This document shows positions 27,501-35,798 of a DNA stretch of 64,000 nucleotides, in pieces. The notes under the pieces were generated by a model that had not been told where the DNA came from, made no database searches, and worked only from the letters and a program-made list of their open reading frames with translations. Position 1 is the first letter of the stretch; each line of letters opens with the position of its first letter. The stretch comes from Saccharicrinis carchari (GTDB taxonomy: Bacteria > Bacteroidota > Bacteroidia > Bacteroidales > Marinilabiliaceae). Location of the stretch: contig NZ_FXTB01000002.1 in NCBI RefSeq assembly GCF_900182605.1, forward strand, positions 1-64,000, in the 5' to 3' direction. Position numbers and translations under genes: made by a program.

Positions 27501-30500
27501 GAATTATGACTATACGGTAACCACGGACGGCCCATGTGCCAAGCCAACGGCCACGGGCAGGATCACGATCCGTCCCGATGCTACTATTACACTAACATCA
27601 TCTAATAATACCCAAACCGTATGTCGTAACACGGCCATTGCTAACATCATATACATCATTGGCGGCACTGGCACGGGGGCTACGGTAAGTGGCTTGCCTG
27701 CCGGGGTTACGGGAACTTTTAGCGGTACCGCTTTTTCCATCAGCGGCACACCAAGCGCCGTAGCCGGTAGATATGATTTTACAGTAACTGCTACCGGGGA
27801 CTGTGCCAACAGTACGGCAAATGGTACTATTACAGTACGCCCGGATGCCACCGTAAATTTAACTACATCAAATAACACACAAACAGTCTGTCGCAATACC
27901 GTTATATCTACTATCAGGTACGCCATTTCCGGCAGTGGAACGGGAGCCACTGTAAGCGGATTACCGGCTGGTGTTACCGGAAGTTATAGCGGGGGTATGT
28001 TTACCATAGCTGGTAGGCCTACAACCTTTGGAACTTACAACTATACGGTCAGAGCCAGCGGCGGCTCATGTGCTTTGGAAACGGCAACGGGATCAATAAC
28101 CGTTAGTTCTGATGCCTCAATTGAATTAACTTCGGGCGATGCCAACGCAACTTTATGTGTCAATAATGAGCTCCCCAATATTACTTATTCGTTGGGAGGA
28201 AGTGGTACAGGCGGTTCCGTTACCGGATTACCCGGAGGTGTTACCTACGTTGTTACCGACGGAGTTTTGACGATAAGTGGTAGTCCAACTCAATCCGGAA
28301 CATTTAATTATACGGTGACTGCCTCGGGCGGATGCAATCCATCTGAAGCAAAGGGTACCATATATGTTACTACCGATGCTTCCATAAGGTTGACCTCCAA
28401 TTCTGCTGAACGTGCAGTTTGCATTAACAATCCAATAAGTAATATTGAATTTGAGATTGGGCAAACCGCCACTGGATTTTCTGTTAGCGGGTTACCAAAC
28501 GGGGTGAGAGGTGTTCTGGAGGGAAAAAAAATTACCTTAAGTGGTACACCAAGTCAATCGGGTATTTTTAATTATGTTGTTGTCGCCACGGGTATTTGTA
28601 AAGAAGCTACATCAAGCGGCACAATAACAGTATCGCCCAATGCAATCATTACTTTAACTTCGGCCAACAAAAATCAATCGGTTTGTATCAACAATCCGAT
28701 AGCACCTATCAAATTTAACATAGGGGGTAGTGGTAACAATGCTACCGTTACTGGACTGCCCAATGGAGTAAACGCAAGCTTTGATAGTGGTGTTTTTACC
28801 ATTAGCGGCACACCTATCGTTTCGGGAACTTTTAACTATCGCATAACGGCAACAGGAAGCTGCGGGAATTCAACAACATCGGGAGCCATAAACGTACGCC
28901 CTGATGCAAGCATCGCCTTGACATCAGCAAACAACGAACAAACGATCTGCGTAAATAGCGCTATCGACGATATTACGTACACCATTGGTGCCAGTGGTAA
29001 CGGGGCAACGGTAACGGGGCTTCCCACTGGTGTTGTAGCAAATTATAGCAACGCCATGCTTACCATAAGCGGCACACCAAGCGTATCAGGGACTTTTGAA
29101 TACACAGCGATAGCTACAGGTTTATGTGACGATGCCCAAGCTAAGGGTAAGCTAATTGTTAATCCCCTACCGAGGGCTTCTATCAGCGGAACAACAACGG
29201 TCTGCCAATTTGAAGCAGCTCCGGAAGTAGTTTTTACCGGCTCAATGGGTATTGCCCCTTATACTTTTACCTACACCATAAATAGTGGGTCACCTTTAAC
29301 GGTAACAACTTCTATCGGCAATTCCGTTGCCATACCTGTAGCAACCGATGACACCGGTACTTACACTTATTCATTGTTAACCGTGCGCGATAGCGGCCCA
29401 TCCCGATGTGGCCAGGCTCAGAGTGGCAGTGCAACCGTGGTTGTTAATTCATTGCCAACGGCAAACATCAGTGGCTCTACGCAGGTATGCGAAGGGAGCA
29501 GTGCACCCAGCATCTTATTTAGTGGTAATGATGGTACAGCACCCTACACGTTCTATTACAACATTAACGGTGGTTCAACACTCAGCGTTACATCAGCATC
29601 GGGTAAAACAGCTACGTTACCTGTTGCCACCAATACGCCCGGAGTATATACTTATGAGTTGCTTAGTGTTTCCGACGGCAGTACAAGCACCTGCCAACAG
29701 GTGCAGAACGGCAGTGCCACTGTTACGGTAAACGCATTGCCCAAGGCGGAAATTTCGGGCACAAGCACCGTCTGTTTAAACGATGTGCCTGTCGAGGTGA
29801 TGTTTTCAGGTTCCGGGGGAACGCCACCTTATACCTTTAGCTATACCATTAACGATGGCGACCTGAATATGGTATCCACCAACGGAGGAAGTAGCGTATC
29901 GGTGAATGCACCAACCGATGCGGTAGGCGTTTTTGTGTATGATCTTGTTGGTGTTCAGGATCAAAGCAATACAATGTGCGAGAATGTGGCAAGCGGTAGT
30001 GCAACCATAAGTGTTAGTGAACTGCCCTTGGCTTCCATCTCTGGAACCACAGCTGTATGTAGGGGTAGCGCAATGCCGCGCGTAACCTTTGTGGGTTCCA
30101 ACGGAGTTGCCCCATATACCTTTACCTATAGCATTAATAACGGTGACGAACAGGCGATAACTACGCAACGGGGCAACACGGTAAGTGTGGGAGTGCCCAC
30201 AAATGAAGCGGGAGTATATACCTATGCGTTGTTAAATGTACAAGACAGTAAGAGCAATCCGTGCAGCAATTTACAAACAGGCAGTGCAACGGTTCAAATT
30301 GATGAAATTCCGATAGCCAATCCCGGTACAGGGGACAATAATTGCGGGCTTACGTATATCTTCAGCGCCCAACATAGCATTGATGGAGCAACAGGAAAGT
30401 GGACGCTGACCAATGGGCCGGGCAATGCTACTTTTGAGCCTGAAAATGCTGATGTACCCAAAACGGAGGTTACCGTGGATGCATTCGGTACTTATGAATT

Positions 30501-31554
30501 TATGTGGACAGAAGTAAACGGAACATGCGCCGACCAGGCTTCAATTACGGTCAGCTTCGTTCAGCTTCCGAGCGGCAATGCGGGTCAGGATACTTTGGTT
30601 TGCGATCTGGAGCATACCCTGGATGCGATACCCGGTAATGGGGCGGGTAGCTGGCGTATTTCTGAGGGACCCGGGAATGGCCTGTTTAGCCCAAGCAACA
30701 ACGACCCTAACGCAGAGGTTGTGGTTAGTGAGTACGGTACTTATCAATTTCAATGGGAAGAGGTCAATGAGGTATGTCAATCCAGTGATGTGGTAGAGGT
30801 AATATTCCGTGAGGTTCCGGCTTTAAGTGCGGGGCGCGACACCGCTATATGTTTGGGAGATGAGGTGCAACTGCAGGCCATTGGCGAAGGTAGGTTCCTT
30901 TGGTCACCGGCATCCACGCTCGACGATGCGAGTATATACAATCCTATAGCCAGCCCTGTGGAAGAAACAACTTACCAGGTAGTGCTCACTGATGCATATG
31001 GCTGTATAAATACCGACGAATTATTAGTGCAACCATTACCTCTGCCTATTGCTTATGCGGGGGAAGACACCACCTTAACTTATATTTTCGACTATCAAAC
31101 TACAGGAACAGAAATTAGGCCTTACGAATGGGGTAGGTGGGTGCGTTCAGGAGGGACCGCTGTTTTTAGCGACAGTACGAGTATGGTAAACCTTATCTCG
31201 AATTTATCGGTAGGAGAGAATGTTTTTGAGTGGATTGTGAGTAACGGAATATGCCCCGATGCTAACGACTTTTTGTTAATCACCGTAACCGACCTTGTGT
31301 TACCTACCTTGATAACACCCAACGAAGACGGCATAAACGAGCGGTTTGAAATAAGAGGTATTGAAACTTTTGGTAAAACAGAATTTATTGTTTTTGATCG
31401 TAGGGGGTTACAGGTTTATAGCAATAAAGATTACGATAATAGCTGGAACGGTGTAGATCAGAATGGTAGTCCCTTGCCCGAGGATACCTATTATTTTTCG
31501 ATAAAACCGGCCAATAAAAAAGCACTTAGCGGTTACATTGTAATAAGGAGATAG
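24529..31554 (+). CDS. Giant repeat adhesin (2341 residues) with T9SS type B sorting domain
   Basis: A predicted cell-surface filament-like adhesin. Signal peptide about 1-36 (..SLVLLLFSNSLLAQ). A PKD-like domain (about 37-125) is followed by 16 tandem units of about 86-89 residues with the core QTVCRNxAI..I.Y.(V/I)GGSGTGA(T/S)V(T/S)GLPAGV and ISGTP, ending near residue 1545. Then come four ~96-residue units (ISGTTxVC...GxAPYTFTYxIN), two G-x-G-x-W Ig-like units, and a C-terminal type B domain (ITPNEDGINERF...FDRRGLQVY...WNG...LPEDTYYF). DNA of units 7-11 is nearly identical at 267-base spacing. Downstream genes are its PorP/SprF partner and an OmpA protein, as in SprB-type loci. Adhesion or gliding function is inferred. 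Confidence 0.9.
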   Translation: MISTHAFLIASITENKLTTFLVSLVLLLFSNSLLAQTADFTANRTTVCAGSTVTFTDASTGITGLVLYTWDFGAGADEPSVRTGPGPHTVSYTGSGSSTVTLVITTVAIPGEELARESKVNYITRVPSTATILLTSANNTQTVCRNAAVAPITYSIGGSGTGATVTGLPAGVTGTFSGTTFTVSGTPTAAPGNYDYTVTTLGPCTNPTATGRITIRPDATIALTSGDNTQAVCRNTAIDNIVYTVGGSGTGATVTGLPAGVTGTFSGTTFTVSGTPTAAPGNYDYTVRTLGPCANPTASGRITIRSDATIALTSGNNTQTVCRNTAINPITYSIGGSGTGATVSGLPAGVTGSFSGNIFTISGTPTAIPANYNYTVSTTGPCANTSLTGTIGVGLEATILLNSGNTAQTVCVNTAITDITYTIGGSAAGASVTGLPAGVTGTLNGTNFTISGAPSSTGIFNYQVTTSGACSGPSATGSIRVRPNAILTLTSGNNTQTICANASIDNINYTVGGSGTGASVTGLPAGVTGVFNAGVFTISGTPSVSVGTFNYTVTATGTCANATATGTITMGPAATIDLTSGSDAQTVCVNTAISNIAYTIGGSATGASVTGLPAGVTGSLSGSVLTISGTPSVGGEFNYSVTTTGPCKGPTATGTIGVNLNPTIALTSGNNTQTVCRNAAIGNIVYTVGGSGTGATVTGLPEGVTGTFSGTTFTISGAPTAAAGNYVYTVTTVGLCTKPTATGRITIRPDATITLTSGNNTQTVCRNAAIGNIVYTVGGSGTGATVTGLPEGVTGTFSGTTFTISGAPTAAAGNYDYTVTTDGPCAKPTATGRITIRPDATITLTSSNNTQTVCRNAAIGNIVYTVGGSGTGATVSGLPEGVTGTFSGTTFTISGAPTAAAGNYDYTVTTDGPCAKPTATGRITIRPDATITLTSGDNTQTVCRNTAIVNIVYTVGGSGTGATVSRLPEGVTGTFSGTTFTISGTPTATAGNYDYTVTTDGPCAKPTATGRITIRPDATITLTSSNNTQTVCRNTAIANIIYIIGGTGTGATVSGLPAGVTGTFSGTAFSISGTPSAVAGRYDFTVTATGDCANSTANGTITVRPDATVNLTTSNNTQTVCRNTVISTIRYAISGSGTGATVSGLPAGVTGSYSGGMFTIAGRPTTFGTYNYTVRASGGSCALETATGSITVSSDASIELTSGDANATLCVNNELPNITYSLGGSGTGGSVTGLPGGVTYVVTDGVLTISGSPTQSGTFNYTVTASGGCNPSEAKGTIYVTTDASIRLTSNSAERAVCINNPISNIEFEIGQTATGFSVSGLPNGVRGVLEGKKITLSGTPSQSGIFNYVVVATGICKEATSSGTITVSPNAIITLTSANKNQSVCINNPIAPIKFNIGGSGNNATVTGLPNGVNASFDSGVFTISGTPIVSGTFNYRITATGSCGNSTTSGAINVRPDASIALTSANNEQTICVNSAIDDITYTIGASGNGATVTGLPTGVVANYSNAMLTISGTPSVSGTFEYTAIATGLCDDAQAKGKLIVNPLPRASISGTTTVCQFEAAPEVVFTGSMGIAPYTFTYTINSGSPLTVTTSIGNSVAIPVATDDTGTYTYSLLTVRDSGPSRCGQAQSGSATVVVNSLPTANISGSTQVCEGSSAPSILFSGNDGTAPYTFYYNINGGSTLSVTSASGKTATLPVATNTPGVYTYELLSVSDGSTSTCQQVQNGSATVTVNALPKAEISGTSTVCLNDVPVEVMFSGSGGTPPYTFSYTINDGDLNMVSTNGGSSVSVNAPTDAVGVFVYDLVGVQDQSNTMCENVASGSATISVSELPLASISGTTAVCRGSAMPRVTFVGSNGVAPYTFTYSINNGDEQAITTQRGNTVSVGVPTNEAGVYTYALLNVQDSKSNPCSNLQTGSATVQIDEIPIANPGTGDNNCGLTYIFSAQHSIDGATGKWTLTNGPGNATFEPENADVPKTEVTVDAFGTYEFMWTEVNGTCADQASITVSFVQLPSGNAGQDTLVCDLEHTLDAIPGNGAGSWRISEGPGNGLFSPSNNDPNAEVVVSEYGTYQFQWEEVNEVCQSSDVVEVIFREVPALSAGRDTAICLGDEVQLQAIGEGRFLWSPASTLDDASIYNPIASPVEETTYQVVLTDAYGCINTDELLVQPLPLPIAYAGEDTTLTYIFDYQTTGTEIRPYEWGRWVRSGGTAVFSDSTSMVNLISNLSVGENVFEWIVSNGICPDANDFLLITVTDLVLPTLITPNEDGINERFEIRGIETFGKTEFIVFDRRGLQVYSNKDYDNSWNGVDQNGSPLPEDTYYFSIKPANKKALSGYIVIRR
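24908..29160 (+). repeat. Array of 16 tandem coding repeats (about 267 bp)
   Basis: Anchor words (CGTAACxC after CAAACxGTxTG) recur at 26541, 26808, 27075, 27342 and 27609, exactly 267 bases apart. Units 7-11 are close to identical; flanking units are progressively diverged. Unit count could change by recombination without shifting the frame. Confidence 0.85.
29170..30305 (+). repeat. Four tandem coding repeats of the ISGTTxVC type
   Basis: Units start with RASISGTTTVC, TANISGSTQVC, KAEISGTSTVC and LASISGTTAVC, each about 96 residues with an APYTFxYxIN strand and a GSATV end. They are diverged at DNA level, unlike the central 267-base units. Confidence 0.75.
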
Positions 31555-31562
31555 CAGATTGG

Positions 31563-32504
31563 ATGGTACATATGCTTAGGAAATTAATACTCGTATTCGT
31601 TGTTTTGTCAATCTTTTGTGCAGAAAATGCTGCACAAAGTAATTTGGCATTCGCAGAGTATGTGTTCAACCCTATGTCTATCAATCCGGCTTATGCAGGG
31701 GGCCAGGAGGCTTTAAATTTTTCATTGTTCTACGCACAGCAATGGACTGGCATCCAGGGGTCACCTAAAAATATGACCTTCAGTGCCGACGCTCCTTTTA
31801 TGCGTCAGAAATTAGGTCTCGGCCTGATGCTGGTTAACGAACAATATGGAGTGAGCCATGAGAATAAAATCTCGACCAATTATGCGTATAGAATTATTTC
31901 TCCTAAGAGTGTGCTGTCGTTTGGCTTAGGAGCCAATATAAAATTGACCAATTCTACTTATAGCGACTTGATTGCCTTGGATCCCGGCGATGAAATGTAT
32001 TTGCAGGACTCAAAAACCTATGCTTTGACTAACTTTAGTTTTGGTATGCATTACTCGCGTAAGCAGTTTTTTGTTGGTTTTTCCATACCCCGGCTCCTAA
32101 ATCACAGTTTTGATATCGACCAAAAGAAATACGTTTACCAAAACGATTTTAGTAAGTTTCGCTATTTGCTGAATACAGGTTTTACAGTTTGGGCAGGCGA
32201 CAGGTTTAATATTGTTCCTTCTCTATTGTTTCAGTACACATCGTCCGGCACATCAAAAAAAATGTTATATGATGCAAACACATTGTTATGTTACAACGAT
32301 TTTCTCTGTTTGGGCGGTTCCTATCAAAACGAGCGTGCCTTTTCAACCTTATTCCAGGTAAAACCAAACAAACAGATAAGTATTACGTATAGTTTTAATT
32401 TTGAAACCAGTCAGTTAAACACGTACAAGAGCGGCTCGCATCAGATTATGCTCAAGTATATTTTTAAGTATAAAGTGTATGCTCCTAATTCTTTGATTTT
32501 TTAA
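31563..32504 (+). CDS. PorP/SprF family type IX secretion system outer-membrane protein
   Basis: A 313-residue predicted outer-membrane barrel that partners the upstream adhesin. The signal peptide is about 1-24 (..LILVFVVLSIFCAENAAQ), then the family signature FAEYVFNPMSINPAYAGGQEALN and QQWTGIQGSPKN. It starts eight bases after the adhesin stop. GGAG at 31547-31550 lies about 12 bases before the ATG at 31563; an ATG at 31572 is an alternative. It is diverged from the PorP/SprF protein at 1089-2159, so each giant protein has its own partner. Confidence 0.93.
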   Translation: MVHMLRKLILVFVVLSIFCAENAAQSNLAFAEYVFNPMSINPAYAGGQEALNFSLFYAQQWTGIQGSPKNMTFSADAPFMRQKLGLGLMLVNEQYGVSHENKISTNYAYRIISPKSVLSFGLGANIKLTNSTYSDLIALDPGDEMYLQDSKTYALTNFSFGMHYSRKQFFVGFSIPRLLNHSFDIDQKKYVYQNDFSKFRYLLNTGFTVWAGDRFNIVPSLLFQYTSSGTSKKMLYDANTLLCYNDFLCLGGSYQNERAFSTLFQVKPNKQISITYSFNFETSQLNTYKSGSHQIMLKYIFKYKVYAPNSLIF

Positions 32505-32537
32505 GAAACCAAGAGCCATAGCTATCACGTAATCAAT

Positions 32538-34688
32538 ATGAAAATTAAAACTATAATTTTTACAGTGCTACTTTCTGTCTGTACCTCGATGATAAAAAGC
32601 CAATCGAATATGTATGAGGTAAATAAAGCTGCTTTTAGTTCTGCTAGGTTCGATGACTTTTCGCCGGTTTTTTATGAAGGAGGACTGGTGTTTGTTTCAA
32701 ACAGAGGGGGCTCTGCTTTTGTGGATTATTCAGGCGGACAAGAGAAAGGACCTGTAGGGATGTTTTTTGTGGAAAAAGATGCCAAAGGCAATTGGAAAAG
32801 AGCCAAGTTGTTCTCGAAAGACCTAAGTACCAAATTTAATGATGGCCCCATTACGTTTAATGCCACGGGCGATTTGAGTTATTTTTCCAGAAATATGTTT
32901 ATTATTCGGAATCAAAAGAAAAATCCGTTTTACCGCAATAAATTGGGGCTTTTTTGGGCTGTTAAAAATGGCAAGGAGTGGACCAACATAAAGCCCTTTA
33001 GGCACAATAACGATTGGTTTAATATAACCACCCCATATATGGCACCCGATGGAAAGCGTTTGTATTTCTCTTCCGACAAGCCTGATGGATTTGGCGGTGC
33101 CGATTTATACTATTGTGAATGGCAGAATGGCTATTGGGGTGAGCCGGTAAACCTTGGGCCAAAAATAAATACCGATAAAAATGAGGCTTATCCCTTTTTA
33201 AATGAGGTGGGCGAGTTGTTCTTTTCGTCCAATGGGCATCCCGGCTTGGGCGGAAAGGATATTTTTGTGACCAAACGAAAGGGCGATGGCTGGCATCAAC
33301 CAGTTCGGCTCAATTCACCTATCAACTCAGCACACGACGATTTCGGAATTGTTACTGATGCACTACTGGACAGTGGATATTTTTCGTCGCAAAGGGAGCG
33401 TAGTATCGATATTTATGGCTTTAAAACTATGCAGCACCAGGTATGGTTTGCACAGCCGCAAAAAGAAAACAATTACTGTGTGCCTTTTACAAATAAGAGT
33501 GCGATCAAAGTAGATACATTGTTGTTTCAATATCAATGGAGTTTTGCTGACGGGAATACAAGGTATGGGAAAAGTGTGAAATATTGTTTCCCAGAATCCG
33601 GTAGGTATTTGGTAAATATTAATGTTGTAGACAGAGCCTCAAAAGAAATATTTTTTCATGTAAGTACACTGGAAGTAGAAGTTAGGAATGTTGAGCAGCC
33701 TTTTATCAGCGCTGAGGATTACGTATTGCTGGGCGATAGTATCTATATGGATGGATTAAAAACTGAGTTCCCAAATCACGAGATATTAAAGTTTTATTGG
33801 CAGATAGATGATACAACATTTAAACAAGGTGCCCACATTGCCTATCAGTATAAAAGGGCAGGTGAGCATACTGTAAAGCTTGCTGTAGCATTGCAGTCGA
33901 AGGAAACGGGGAAAAAAAGCAAACGGGCCGTATCGAAAGATATACAGGTGTTTGCCAGCGAAAAGGAAAAACAACAGTATATCGAAACAGTAGCTACTGC
34001 CTTAAACGAAGATGTGGTTTCTGAAGAAAAGGGTAATTTTAAAATAAAAACGATTTACCAAGCCGATAAAAATGCGACAAAGGAAAGTGTATTTAGGTTA
34101 CAGCTACTGCGTTCGAATGAAAAAGTGCCTTTTGAAAGTTCTGTTTTTGAAAGGGTTCCCTCCAAATATCAAATACAGGAACGCTTTAATTCTGCGGACA
34201 GTACATTTATCTATTTTATCGATGAGCAAGCGCAACTGCAGTCATTATATCCGGCTTATAAGCATATTGTGTCGAGTGGATTTGAAACAGCAAGGGTAAC
34301 ATACAATTCGCTTACCCACCCAGCCGAAAAGGAGTTGTTTAGAATAAATCAGAAATATGGGGTGCAGTCGGACGAGTTTTTTAACAGCAGAAATACTTTA
34401 ATAACAAACGGTATACTAATGCTCAATAATATTGTGAACTTGCTAAACAAATATCCGGAAATAATCATGGAAGTCCGCGTGCATACAGATAACATGGCTA
34501 GTGCTTCTCAAAGTTTAAACTTATCCAAAATACGAGCTCGTAAAATTACAGACTACCTGGTTAGTAGTGGCATTAGCAACGATAGAATTATTCCGGTTGG
34601 AAAGGGCGAAGCATTCCCGATTCGATCCAATTTATTAGAGAAGGGCAGAAGAATGAACCGTAGGTTAGAATTTAAAATTTTTAAATAA
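32538..34688 (+). CDS. PorE-like PD40/PKD/OmpA outer-membrane-associated protein
   Basis: A 716-residue exported protein that likely ties the adhesin/PorP complex to peptidoglycan. Signal peptide about 1-21. Residues about 30-290 contain PD40 (WD40-like) propeller repeats (LYFSSDKPDGFGGADLYYCE, LFFSSNGHPGLGGKDIFVT). Residues about 310-460 hold two PKD-like domains (YQWSFADG.., FYWQIDD). The C-terminal OmpA domain (about 600-716) shows VRVHTDN...N..LS..RARKITDYLVSSGI and RRMNRRLEF, the peptidoglycan-binding pattern. It is the third gene of the surface operon, the order adhesin, SprF, OmpA known from flavobacterial sprB-type loci. Confidence 0.92.
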   Translation: MKIKTIIFTVLLSVCTSMIKSQSNMYEVNKAAFSSARFDDFSPVFYEGGLVFVSNRGGSAFVDYSGGQEKGPVGMFFVEKDAKGNWKRAKLFSKDLSTKFNDGPITFNATGDLSYFSRNMFIIRNQKKNPFYRNKLGLFWAVKNGKEWTNIKPFRHNNDWFNITTPYMAPDGKRLYFSSDKPDGFGGADLYYCEWQNGYWGEPVNLGPKINTDKNEAYPFLNEVGELFFSSNGHPGLGGKDIFVTKRKGDGWHQPVRLNSPINSAHDDFGIVTDALLDSGYFSSQRERSIDIYGFKTMQHQVWFAQPQKENNYCVPFTNKSAIKVDTLLFQYQWSFADGNTRYGKSVKYCFPESGRYLVNINVVDRASKEIFFHVSTLEVEVRNVEQPFISAEDYVLLGDSIYMDGLKTEFPNHEILKFYWQIDDTTFKQGAHIAYQYKRAGEHTVKLAVALQSKETGKKSKRAVSKDIQVFASEKEKQQYIETVATALNEDVVSEEKGNFKIKTIYQADKNATKESVFRLQLLRSNEKVPFESSVFERVPSKYQIQERFNSADSTFIYFIDEQAQLQSLYPAYKHIVSSGFETARVTYNSLTHPAEKELFRINQKYGVQSDEFFNSRNTLITNGILMLNNIVNLLNKYPEIIMEVRVHTDNMASASQSLNLSKIRARKITDYLVSSGISNDRIIPVGKGEAFPIRSNLLEKGRRMNRRLEFKIFK

Positions 34689-34851
34689 TATGCATGACGG
34701 TTCATCTGTGTCCTGTATAAGAAACAGGTGAAGGTATAAAGTACCGGGAAGATGTGTTCGGAAATAGGTATGTGATGCATATGGTGTTGATCTTCAAATA
34801 AATGGTTAAAAGGGTAATTGGATAGCGATGATAATGAAGGATTGCTTTACC

Positions 34852-34882
34852 TTGTGCAAAATCTTAAAAAATGTTAGTTTAG
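34852..34882 (+). promoter_or_regulatory. Candidate promoter of the exopolysaccharide operon
   Basis: TTG (34852-34854) and TAGTTTAG (34875-34882) are spaced by 20 bases, close to the Bacteroidota TTTG...TAnnTTTG pattern. The palindrome at 34901-34918 and the start of the OPX gene at 34942 follow. Confidence 0.45.
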
Positions 34883-34900
34883 CAAAACTAAAACAAGTTG

Positions 34901-34918
34901 TAATTACTTGAGTAATTA
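34901..34918. promoter_or_regulatory. 18-bp palindrome, candidate operator of the exopolysaccharide operon
   Basis: TAATTACT-TG-AGTAATTA is a perfect dyad, 24 bases before the first gene of the large glycan locus and just downstream of a candidate promoter. The size and AT-rich arms fit a dimeric repressor or activator site. Confidence 0.5.
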
Positions 34919-34941
34919 GCAGCTACTACTCTTATAAGCTT

Positions 34942-35730
34942 ATGAAGACAAAACAGATATTATTTTACATTGCCATGGTGCTGTTCTTAGGTTTAAGTTC
35001 CTGTGTATCACGCAAAAAAATGACCTACCTTAAATATTCGGGTGCATTAAGTAAGGTAGATCCAAGCTCTTTTGATGGAAGAAAGATGGTGAAACCATCC
35101 GAATATAAAATTATGCCTTACGATAACCTGTTCATTAACGTATCCTCCCTTGACCCCAAATGGTCATCGATGTTTAACACCGCATCTGAGGGCTCCCTCA
35201 CCGAGGAAAGTGCCATCCTGCAAGGGTATCTGGTGGATATAGAGGGTAATATCGAAATACCTTTTATTGGTAAGGTTAGAGTAATGGGAGAGACCCTTGA
35301 ACAAATTAAAACTAAACTGGAATCTACGTTTAGTAGTTACGTAAAAGATGCATCCATCACCGTTAGGCTGGTCAACAATCATGTTAGTGTAATAGGCGAG
35401 GTGATGACTCCAGGCAAGTACCAGCTTACCAAGGTGAGGGTAAATATTTTTGAAGCCCTGGCCATGGCCGGCGACCTCAGCAGCTATGGCAATCGTACAA
35501 AAATTCAACTGATTCGTCCAACTCCTTACGGGCCGGTTGTTAAGGAGTTTTCGCTGGGCGACAGAAGTATTTTGAATTCGGAATTTTACTATGTTATGCC
35601 CAACGACATTATTTATGCGCCACCCCTCAAAGGCAAGTCATTCCAGGTAAACTCTTCGGTTTTTGCTATTTTGATTTCGGTAGCAAATGCCGGCCTCGTT
35701 GTTTTTGCGTTACTTAATACAAGTAACTAA
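34942..35730 (+). CDS. Polysaccharide export outer-membrane lipoprotein (OPX/Wza family)
   Basis: A 262-residue OPX protein forming the export channel across periplasm and outer membrane. The lipoprotein signal has LGLSSC with Cys21. The Poly_export domain spans about 50-150 (YKIMPYDNLFINVSSLDP... DIEGNIEIPFIGKVRV), followed by an SLBB domain (about 150-225: VSVIGEVMTPGKYQL). A hydrophobic C-terminal segment (about 238-258) is the membrane-spanning end. It is shorter than Wza, as usual in Bacteroidota. It is the first gene of the large locus and precedes Wzc. Confidence 0.95.
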   Translation: MKTKQILFYIAMVLFLGLSSCVSRKKMTYLKYSGALSKVDPSSFDGRKMVKPSEYKIMPYDNLFINVSSLDPKWSSMFNTASEGSLTEESAILQGYLVDIEGNIEIPFIGKVRVMGETLEQIKTKLESTFSSYVKDASITVRLVNNHVSVIGEVMTPGKYQLTKVRVNIFEALAMAGDLSSYGNRTKIQLIRPTPYGPVVKEFSLGDRSILNSEFYYVMPNDIIYAPPLKGKSFQVNSSVFAILISVANAGLVVFALLNTSN

Positions 35731-35798
35731 AAAAACAAGCTTGGATGAGCTGGCCAGATTTTTTTTAACACAATCCGAAGTAATAGTAAGAGCATACA

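Noticed and set aside
25030-27950. Recurring minus-strand frames inside the giant adhesin
   Set aside because: They repeat because the sense-strand repeat repeats; all are mirror translations without initiation context.
24908-29160. CRISPR-like regular repeats
   Set aside because: The 267-base units are in-frame coding repeats of one protein, with no short repeat-spacer alternation and no cas genes.
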